DNA of 6,096 bases from Acidimicrobiales bacterium (GTDB lineage Bacteria > Actinomycetota > Acidimicrobiia > Acidimicrobiales > Ilumatobacteraceae), in assembly GCA_030830415.1 (NCBI GenBank), contig JAURNB010000141.1, forward strand, positions 1 through 6,096. The letters run 5' to 3'. The notes under the pieces are model-generated. The model saw only the letters and a program-made list of their open reading frames with translations. It had not been told where the DNA came from and searched no databases. Of this stretch, positions 1-5,445 are shown piece by piece (within the stretch, counting starts at the first letter, position 1; each line of letters opens with the position of its first letter). The position numbers and the translations under genes are program-made.

Positions 1-629
1 GACCGCGTAGCTGAAATAGTGCGCCAGTCGAGCAACGTAATGTTTTCGTTCGCGGCTACAAGTTCTTCGATGATGGCATTTACTTCTGCTTGCTTGCTGC
101 GGAACTCAGTGGTGTTCACAAGGAGTATTGGCAATGGGGAAATGCGGGCAATGGCTTTTTCCATAGCTGTGCGGTAGCGGTCTTTGTTGCCGTCGTAGTT
201 GGAACCAAGCCCGATAACAACAGCATCCCAGCCTTCACTCCAACGCAGGTCGAGCACCTTGCCAGCAAACTCAGCGAACTGGCCAGCTTCTGCTTCAAGG
301 GCAACATTCCAACCTTGTGGAACCATGAGGCCACATGCTTCGTTGCCATACCGCTTTGATATTGACGCCATGATGGAGTCGCCAATCATGAGCAATTTAT
401 TTCCCTGGGCAACAGAACCTAAAACTGCACCTTCAAGCTTGGGGAACTTCACGTCAGAGGCAAGGCTAGGTGGCAATGTAGCAACGCCAACAAAGTCGTT
501 CCCGGGAATGCGACCCACGCCGTCGAGTTCTCCCCCGCTACCGTCATTTGACACCAAGGAACATGCCGACACTCCCACAGCGAGAAATGCTGTTGCGAGA
601 AAAATGGGCAGGGTCTTGCGATTCATCAT
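1..629 (-). CDS. SGNH/GDSL-family hydrolase lipoprotein, 3' part missing
   Basis: This reading frame stays open for 209 codons and runs off the left edge. The N-terminus is a lipoprotein signal: Lys/Arg at residues 4-5, a hydrophobic stretch 7-20, then lipobox VSAC with Cys23 as the predicted lipidated residue. A loose linker (about 24-75) leads to an SGNH core. Block I is IGDS with Ser85 as predicted nucleophile, Gly116 (EAGQF) is a likely block II oxyanion glycine, and GLGSN (140-144) supplies the block III Asn144. The DxxH of block V would lie beyond the edge. Families of this kind deacylate esters or carbohydrates, or accompany acyltransferases; the substrate cannot be told here. Tandem ATGs at 629 and 626 are equally possible starts, and neither has a clear Shine-Dalgarno sequence. 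It follows mscL by 43 bases on the same strand, with no visible hairpin terminator between, so co-transcription is plausible. The protein is expected outside the membrane, anchored by lipid. Confidence 0.85.
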   Translation of the reverse strand, partial: MMNRKTLPIFLATAFLAVGVSACSLVSNDGSGGELDGVGRIPGNDFVGVATLPPSLASDVKFPKLEGAVLGSVAQGNKLLMIGDSIMASISKRYGNEACGLMVPQGWNVALEAEAGQFAEFAGKVLDLRWSEGWDAVVIGLGSNYDGNKDRYRTAMEKAIARISPLPILLVNTTEFRSKQAEVNAIIEELVAANENITLLDWRTISATR

Positions 630-672
630 GAGAGTTCTAGTCCACCGCCAAAAGTTCCGAAAAGCAAGTCAA

Positions 673-1095
673 TTATGAGTGACTAGTGCCATTACTTTTG
701 CGTAATTCATCACGAATCTCAGCCAAAAGATCATTTGTTGAAGGAACTGCAGCCGAGGTACGAAACTTGTTATACAGCTTCACAATAGTGAACATGACGA
801 AGGCAACAAGCAAAAAGTTGATGACCGCCGACAACAAGGTACCGAATGGCAAGAAACTTCCGTTGAGAGTCAGACCCTTGTCATTGAAATTTGGCTGCTC
901 GCTTCCAAAAATTGCACCAAGAATTCCGCCCAAGATGCCTTGATTATCTTTACCGTCACCCGCAAAGGCATCGATGATGGTTTTAAAAGTTGCACCCATC
1001 ACAAAGGCAACACCAAGTTCCACCACATTGCCGCGGTCAATGAATTCGCGGAACTCTTTCACCACTTTGCTGGGTTTTTCAATTGCTTTTGGCAT
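673..1095 (-). CDS. mscL: Large-conductance mechanosensitive channel MscL
   Basis: This gene encodes a 140-residue membrane channel that opens under high membrane tension and releases solutes during osmotic downshock. The length is typical (E. coli 136). The N-terminal amphipathic segment KEFREFIDRGNVVELGV (about 13-29) matches the family hallmark and leads into TM1 (about 24-44). TM2 is about 84-107 (FLPFGTLLSAVINFLLVAF region), followed by a charged cytoplasmic helix, DLLAEIRDELRKS (122-134), equivalent to the LLTEIRDLL bundle of E. coli. Aligning RGNVV to E. coli places Leu27 and Phe31 at the constriction positions Leu19 and Val23, so the second gate residue is bulkier than in E. coli. The periplasmic loop (about 45-80) lacks the usual Pro-rich IMPPLG-type turn and instead has a charged DGKDNQ segment followed by a Gly-rich hydrophobic stretch. 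The start lies 14 bases after the MFS stop, suggesting translation from a shared message. No strong Shine-Dalgarno sequence is visible. Confidence 0.95.
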   Translation of the reverse strand: MPKAIEKPSKVVKEFREFIDRGNVVELGVAFVMGATFKTIIDAFAGDGKDNQGILGGILGAIFGSEQPNFNDKGLTLNGSFLPFGTLLSAVINFLLVAFVMFTIVKLYNKFRTSAAVPSTNDLLAEIRDELRKSNGTSHS

Positions 1096-1109
1096 ACACC
1101 CAATGTAGG

Positions 1110-2399
1110 TCAGAGTTGCTCTTCAGAATTGTCATCTCTCTGGAGGTCACTAAACCTGTCAATTTTGCGTAATGAAGGGAACAAGAACCAAAACAGGCCA
1201 ACAATGCCAATAGTCGCGACTCCACCGCCCACTACCGCTGCGGGTGCGCCAAATGCTTGAGAAGCGACACCCGACTCGAATGCGCCAAGTTCGTTGGAAG
1301 CGCCAATGAACACATTCTCAACAGCCAGCACACGACCACGTTTATCGTCGGGCGTCACCAGAGGAACAATGGAACCGCGAATGAACACACTCACCATGTC
1401 GGCGCCACTCAACACAATAACTGCGATGAACGCCACAAGGTAGCTACGCGTGAGACCCAATACGACTGTTGCAAAACCAAACGTTGCAACAACAAAAAAC
1501 AACAATCGGCCAATCTTTCGTCGAACAGGATGAAAAGCTAAAACCAGAGCAACTCCAGCAGCACCAATACCAGCCGCAGCACGAAGCCAGCCATAAGCAA
1601 CGTCACCTACATTCAATCGTTCCTCTGCAATAACAGGAAGGAGGGCAATTGCTCCGCCAAACAGAACTGCAAAAAGATCGAGAGAAATTGCAGCAAGCAA
1701 AATAGGAGTACGACGAATGAAGCGCAAACCTTCTAGCGCATCATGAAGTGTTGGTCGCTCACGATTTTCTACCGTTGCTGCTTGACCAGTTTTTACCCGC
1801 GACAAACTCAGTAGGCCAATGCAAATTAGACCCGATGCCACTGCATATGCCACCCACGGGTCGACGCTGTACAACAACCCCGAAGAAGCAGGGCCGATAA
1901 TGGCAGCACCGGTCCATGTTGCTGATGAGAGTGCCACCACTGCTGGCAAACCACCTGGTGGCGCAACCATCGGCCAAATAGAACGGGCTGCAGGTGCAAT
2001 GAAAGCGCGAGATACGCCATAGAGAAAAGTGATGAAGAAAATAGGGGCAACAGCAGTGGGGTTTGTACGGGCATAGAACATGAGTGCAAGTGCTGAAACA
2101 AGCTCACCTACTATTCCCAACATGGCAACTTTTTTCCGCTGAAATCTGTCGGCCACCATTCCCGTTAGTAAAACAAGAAACGCCGCTGGCAAAAATTCCA
2201 CAAGGCCAATCCAACCAATATCAATTTCTCGCCCCGTGATGTCGTATACCTGCTTTCCCAGCGCAGCAGCCTGCAGCATGAGCCCCGTATACAACGCAGT
2301 GGAATAGATGAGCATGTTCCGTACAGCAGGTACACGAACAACATCGCGAGTGGTCAACTCCTGAGGTGTTGTTGAAGAAGCAGCGTCAGACACAGTCAT
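1110..2399 (-). CDS. MFS transporter, MFS_3 / EntS-like efflux permease
   Basis: This is a 429-residue major facilitator with hydrophobic segments consistent with about 12 TM helices. The loop after TM2 carries motif A, GMVADRFQRKKV (80-91), with Asp84 and Arg85. The central cytoplasmic loop lies near 201-230. The segment DDKRGRVLAVENVF (351-364) followed by GASNELGAFESG (366-377) is a signature I associate with the MFS_3 group, which includes the enterobactin exporter EntS and several drug or macrolide exporters. Function is therefore probably proton-driven export of a small molecule. The substrate is unknown, and no siderophore or antibiotic biosynthesis gene is in view. The C-terminus is a short charged cytoplasmic tail. 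The ATG at 2399 was chosen because the next Met (residue 29) lies at the edge of TM1. It is probably the first gene of a minus-strand unit with mscL and the SGNH lipoprotein, and it diverges from the amidase across 40 bases. Confidence 0.9.
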   Translation of the reverse strand: MTVSDAASSTTPQELTTRDVVRVPAVRNMLIYSTALYTGLMLQAAALGKQVYDITGREIDIGWIGLVEFLPAAFLVLLTGMVADRFQRKKVAMLGIVGELVSALALMFYARTNPTAVAPIFFITFLYGVSRAFIAPAARSIWPMVAPPGGLPAVVALSSATWTGAAIIGPASSGLLYSVDPWVAYAVASGLICIGLLSLSRVKTGQAATVENRERPTLHDALEGLRFIRRTPILLAAISLDLFAVLFGGAIALLPVIAEERLNVGDVAYGWLRAAAGIGAAGVALVLAFHPVRRKIGRLLFFVVATFGFATVVLGLTRSYLVAFIAVIVLSGADMVSVFIRGSIVPLVTPDDKRGRVLAVENVFIGASNELGAFESGVASQAFGAPAAVVGGGVATIGIVGLFWFLFPSLRKIDRFSDLQRDDNSEEQL

Positions 2400-2439
2400 T
2401 GCAGACTAGTGGGTAGCACAAACCTGCTAGAACGTTTTC
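2400..2439. promoter_or_regulatory. Divergent intergenic region between MFS and amidase genes
   Basis: These 40 bases must hold, or overlap, the 5' control signals of both diverging genes. On the plus strand, TAGAAC at 2428-2433 ends six bases before the amidase ATG, where a -10 element would sit if the transcript were leaderless, though its final base is C rather than the usual T. On the minus strand, TAGTCT (2403-2408) lies three bases before the MFS ATG and is a better TANNNT match but very close to the start. No convincing -35 or Shine-Dalgarno sequence is seen for either gene. Two CTAG tetramers (2406-2409 and 2427-2430) are 21 bases apart. That a promoter exists here is inferred from the layout; the exact elements are weak guesses. 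Confidence 0.4.
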
Positions 2440-3885
2440 ATGGGGAACATTGCTCAAGAAACACGCTGGCTCGATGCAACTGCACAAGCAGCATTGGTAC
2501 GAAACAAAGAAGTCTCCGCAAGCGAACTTGCGGAGACTGCCATCACACGCATTGAGCAATTGAATCCCACTATCAACGCAGTCAACATTCCCTGGTTCGC
2601 CCACGGGCGCGAACTCGCCAAGCACATCGATGCAATGAGTCCGAACACCGCATTTGCTGGTGTCCCCTTTTTGCTCAAAGACCTTCACACCATGTACGAG
2701 GGCCAACATATTTCCCAAGGCAACAAAGCGCTCAAAGAGGCCCACTACATCGCAACCTCAGACACCACGTTGGTATCGCGTTTCAAGCAACAGCATCTTG
2801 TTTTTCTTGGTCGTACCAGCTCTCCAGAGTTTGGCAGCTTGCCCGTTACTGAACCCGAAGCATGGGGCGCCACACGCAACCCGTGGAACACCAACTTCAC
2901 TCCTGGGGGTTCGAGTGGCGGAGCAGCCGCAGCAGTTGCATCGGGCATGGTTCCCATTGCCCATGCCAGTGACGGTGGTGGTTCCATTCGCGTACCCGCT
3001 TCGTGTTCTGGCCTGGTGGGGTTGAAGGTCTCGCAAGGTCGCATCTCGGTTGGCCCCACCCGTTTGGAAACCAACCTCGGTGTTGAGCTTGCTGTTTCGC
3101 GCAGCGTGCGTGACATTGCAGCACTGCTCGATGCAGTACATGGCCCAGGTGTAGGTGACACGGTGATTGCTCCACCACCACTTCGCCCCTACATAGAGGA
3201 ACTCACCACACACCCAGGGAAACTTCGCATTGGTTTTGTGCAATCACATTTCAATGGCAACCCCATACACGCAGAATGTCTCGCTGCAGTCAACAAAGCC
3301 GCGAAATTGCTGGAATCTCTAGGTCACCACGTTGAAATTGCTTTCCCTACCGCATTGAACGACCCCAAAGCAGGGAGTCGCTTCATGACCCTATGGTCAA
3401 CAAACATGGCAACGAGCCGACAAAGCATTTCCGACATGCTTGGCCGCGAAGCAACAACCAGCGACATTGAATTGGTGAACTGGGTGATGGCCGAATACTC
3501 ATCGAAAGTAAGCGCACTCGATTATGCGCTCGCCACTAACGAAAATGGCGCGTACCGACGCGCTGTACAACAATGGTGGGAAGACGGTTGGGACATCTTG
3601 CTCACGCCAACACTCGCTGCCCCACCACTTGCTATTGGTGTTTCAGCAAACAACCCCAACGACCCCATGGCCCCGCTGAAAATTGCCGGCGAATGGATGG
3701 GCTTCACCGCGCAATTCAACACCACAGGACAACCAGCCATTAGCTTGCCGCTGCACATGACCTCAGATGGATTACCCGTTGGCATTCAACTCGTCGGCGC
3801 TTTTGGTCGCGAAGATATTCTCATTCGCTTAGCTGCTCAAATAGAAACTGCGGCGCCGTGGGCAAACCTCACACCAAATATTTAA
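2440..3885 (+). CDS. Amidase-signature family hydrolase, NylA-like
   Basis: This 481-residue enzyme of the amidase signature family hydrolyses C-N bonds of amides with a Ser-cisSer-Lys triad. The predicted residues are Lys80 (VPFLLKD), cis-Ser158 in GGSSGG (156-161) and nucleophile Ser182 in DGGGSIRVPAS (178-188). The spacing of 78 and 24 residues equals the Lys72/Ser150/Ser174 spacing of 6-aminohexanoate cyclic-dimer hydrolase NylA. Segments such as TEPEAWGATRNPWN (137-150), SRSVRDIAALLD (220-231) and FNTTGQPAISLPL (426-438) also fit that subfamily as I recall it. No signal peptide or membrane segment is seen, so it is probably cytoplasmic. It is not a GatA subunit by context, since no gatB or gatC is nearby. 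The true substrate is unknown; small amides, lactams or cyclic dipeptides are possible. The ATG at 2440 gives the usual N-terminus (LDATAQAALVRNKEVSASEL at 11-30). Its stop overlaps the stop of the converging SDR. Confidence 0.92.
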   Translation: MGNIAQETRWLDATAQAALVRNKEVSASELAETAITRIEQLNPTINAVNIPWFAHGRELAKHIDAMSPNTAFAGVPFLLKDLHTMYEGQHISQGNKALKEAHYIATSDTTLVSRFKQQHLVFLGRTSSPEFGSLPVTEPEAWGATRNPWNTNFTPGGSSGGAAAAVASGMVPIAHASDGGGSIRVPASCSGLVGLKVSQGRISVGPTRLETNLGVELAVSRSVRDIAALLDAVHGPGVGDTVIAPPPLRPYIEELTTHPGKLRIGFVQSHFNGNPIHAECLAAVNKAAKLLESLGHHVEIAFPTALNDPKAGSRFMTLWSTNMATSRQSISDMLGREATTSDIELVNWVMAEYSSKVSALDYALATNENGAYRRAVQQWWEDGWDILLTPTLAAPPLAIGVSANNPNDPMAPLKIAGEWMGFTAQFNTTGQPAISLPLHMTSDGLPVGIQLVGAFGREDILIRLAAQIETAAPWANLTPNI

Positions 3886-4670
3886 CGTGCAGTCCAGCCG
3901 CCATCAACAACAACATTTTGACCCGTCATAAAACTTGACGCATCGCTCGCCAAAAAGAGAAGCGCTCCATCGAGCTCGTGAGCAAAGCCCATGCGCGGCA
4001 TTGGCGAGTTTGTAGTGATGTAGCGCTGACTGCCTTCATCGCTTTCCATACCTGCAGTCATCTCTGACTCAAACCATCCTGGGCACAGTGAGTTCACCCG
4101 AATGCCCTTACGTGCCCACTGCAATGCGAGTTCGCGCGTCATATTGATGACAGCACCTTTACTCGCTGAATAGTTCGCTTGCTTTATAGGAGTTGCGCCC
4201 ACAAGACCAAGCATGGAAGCGATGTTTACAACACATCCACTCTTACGTTCCACCATACCCACACCTGCCAATTTGCAGAGGTGCCATACAGCAACGGTAT
4301 TCACCTGCAGTACATCTTCAAACGTTTCTAAGGTCTCTACTTCAATTCCACCAGTGCGTGAAATACCTGCATTGTTCACCAACACATCAATGCGTCCGAA
4401 ATGCTTTTCCACTGTGGCAACAAGGTGTTCACGATCTTTCGCTATACCCACATCGCCTGGCACGGCAAGCACACCTGGCAACTCGGCAGCGAGCGCTTCG
4501 AGGCGGTCGGCACGGCGAGCTGAAATTGCCACCTGAGCTCCCACTGCATGAAGCACCTTGGCAAATCGCATACCGAGGCCTGAAGAAGCCCCTGTCACTA
4601 AGACAACCTTGCCGTCGAGGCGAAATTGTGAGAGCGGGTCAAGGGCACGGGGGTCAAACTGATCTGGCAC
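3882..4670 (-). CDS. SDR-family NAD(P)-dependent oxidoreductase
   Basis: This is a classical short-chain dehydrogenase/reductase, interconverting an alcohol and a ketone with NAD(P)(H). In numbering from the upstream GTG at 4706 (274 residues), the features are cofactor motif TGASSGLG (38-45), Arg64/Arg65 after beta-2 which favour NADPH, Asp85, NNAG (111-114), catalytic Asn136, Ser164, Tyr179 and Lys183 in YSASK, then PG (209-210), and the C-terminal VVVDGG (265-270). Subtract 12 for the start used here. I chose the GTG at 4670 (262 residues) because the 4706 GTG would overlap the divergent hydrolase head-to-head by 26 bases and adds a tail with no family motif; both starts lack a Shine-Dalgarno sequence. 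The fold resembles 3-oxoacyl-ACP reductase or gluconate dehydrogenase types, but the substrate is not predictable. The TAA stop shares TTAA with the amidase stop. It is likely a soluble cytoplasmic tetramer, as is usual for the family. Confidence 0.92.
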   Translation of the reverse strand: MPDQFDPRALDPLSQFRLDGKVVLVTGASSGLGMRFAKVLHAVGAQVAISARRADRLEALAAELPGVLAVPGDVGIAKDREHLVATVEKHFGRIDVLVNNAGISRTGGIEVETLETFEDVLQVNTVAVWHLCKLAGVGMVERKSGCVVNIASMLGLVGATPIKQANYSASKGAVINMTRELALQWARKGIRVNSLCPGWFESEMTAGMESDEGSQRYITTNSPMPRMGFAHELDGALLFLASDASSFMTGQNVVVDGGWTAR

Positions 4671-4680
4671 GGTTACTACG

Positions 4681-5445
4681 ATGGCAGATATGGAAACCTC
4701 CGACACAGTTTTACGACCATTGGTGCTTCTCGTGCATGGTGCTTGGCACGGTGCGTGGTGCTGGGCTGCGCTACAAAGCGAGCTAGATCAGCACGGTATT
4801 GCCTCATTAGCCATCGATTTACCTGGTCACGGTGCTTCCACGTTGCCCCTTTGCGATATGCATGGCGATGCTCAACATGTTGCCGATGTCGCTTCAAAAA
4901 TTGGCAGGCCTGTCGTTCTCGTTGGCCACTCATATGGTGGTGGGGTCATTGGCGAAGCCGCACATCTATTACGCGAATCACCAGCGTCCCCCGTGCAGCA
5001 CTTGGTGTACCTCACCGCATTTTGTCTCGATGAAGGCGAAAGTGTGGGCGGCCTTGCCGCTTCGCTCCCTCCAGAAAACGCATTACTCAATGCTGCAATT
5101 TTGCCCGGACCCGATGGCGCTAGCGGCGCCACGCTGGTGCTCGACTGCACAAAAGCTCACGACGCGCTCTATGGCTGCTGCCCCGCCAATGTGAGCGATG
5201 CAGCAATTGGTCGACTCTCGCCTCAACCCGTGGCAACTCTTGGTCAACCGGCAAGCAGTGCGCCTTGGAAAACACTTCCCAGCACATATGTGGTGTGTGA
5301 GCAAGACCAAGCTGTTCACCCCAACCATCAACGCATCATGGCCAAGCGATGCGGCACCGTTCACAGCCTCAACACCGATCATTCGCCATTTGTTTCTATG
5401 ACAGTTGAAACCGCAGACATCATCAAGAATATTGTTCTTGCATGA
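4681..5445 (+). CDS. Alpha/beta-fold hydrolase, EstC / plant methylesterase-like
   Basis: This is a 254-residue serine hydrolase, likely an esterase acting on small carboxylic esters. The oxyanion-side motif is LLVHGAWHGAWCW (16-28), with DLPGHG at 46-51. The nucleophile elbow is GHSYGG (82-87) with Ser84. The predicted acid is Asp209 in CEQDQAVHPNHQ (206-217), and the base is His234 in DHSPF. The HGAWHGAWCW, CxxD and DHSPF pattern is that of the EstC and plant MES/hydroxynitrile-lyase-like branch. No signal peptide is seen. The ATG at 4681 leaves 10 bases to the chosen SDR start. An in-frame ATG at 4690 is also possible, and a TTG or GTG at 4720-4725 less so. There is no clear Shine-Dalgarno sequence. 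The stop codon overlaps the start of the LLM gene as ATGA, so the two are translationally coupled and probably form one operon. A hydroxynitrile lyase cannot be excluded by motif alone. Confidence 0.9.
   Translation: MADMETSDTVLRPLVLLVHGAWHGAWCWAALQSELDQHGIASLAIDLPGHGASTLPLCDMHGDAQHVADVASKIGRPVVLVGHSYGGGVIGEAAHLLRESPASPVQHLVYLTAFCLDEGESVGGLAASLPPENALLNAAILPGPDGASGATLVLDCTKAHDALYGCCPANVSDAAIGRLSPQPVATLGQPASSAPWKTLPSTYVVCEQDQAVHPNHQRIMAKRCGTVHSLNTDHSPFVSMTVETADIIKNIVLA
5424..5440. repeat. Short inverted repeat before the LLM start
   Basis: CAAGAA (5424-5429) and TTCTTG (5435-5440) form a perfect six-base inverted repeat around a five-base loop, inside the last codons of the hydrolase gene and one base before the LLM ATG. 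The only Shine-Dalgarno-like bases upstream of that ATG (AAGAA) fall within the left arm. It could be an RNA hairpin that modulates translation of the second gene, a protein-binding palindrome, or chance, since repeats this short are common. It has no U-run and is not a terminator. Confidence 0.35.

Noticed and set aside
116..385. Minus-strand 89-codon frame
   Set aside because: It is in another frame of the SGNH gene and has no motif; the continuous lipoprotein frame explains the stretch.
630..672. Possible terminator between mscL and the SGNH gene
   Set aside because: I found no stem followed by a T-run on either strand in these 43 bases, so no terminator is claimed.
199..678. Plus-strand open frame of 159 codons
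   Set aside because: It lies antisense to the SGNH lipoprotein frame, which has a lipobox and the GDS motif. The plus-strand product is Ser/Thr/Pro-rich without any recognisable motif.
2386..2745. Minus-strand 119-codon frame overlapping the MFS start
   Set aside because: It is antisense to the well-supported amidase N-terminus, Cys-rich without a recognisable pattern, and would cover the MFS start region.
2745..3243. Several long minus-strand frames inside the amidase gene
   Set aside because: They are all antisense to the catalytic core (GGSSGG and DGGGS region) and have the low-complexity composition of shadow frames.
2440..3885. Calling the amidase GatA (tRNA amidotransferase subunit)
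   Set aside because: No gatB or gatC is nearby, and the triad spacing and flanking segments fit the NylA-like branch better.
4193..4786. Plus-strand 197-codon frame
   Set aside because: It is antisense to the SDR, whose motifs (TGASSGLG, NNAG, YSASK) are complete. Its product is rich in His, Arg and Gln with no domain.
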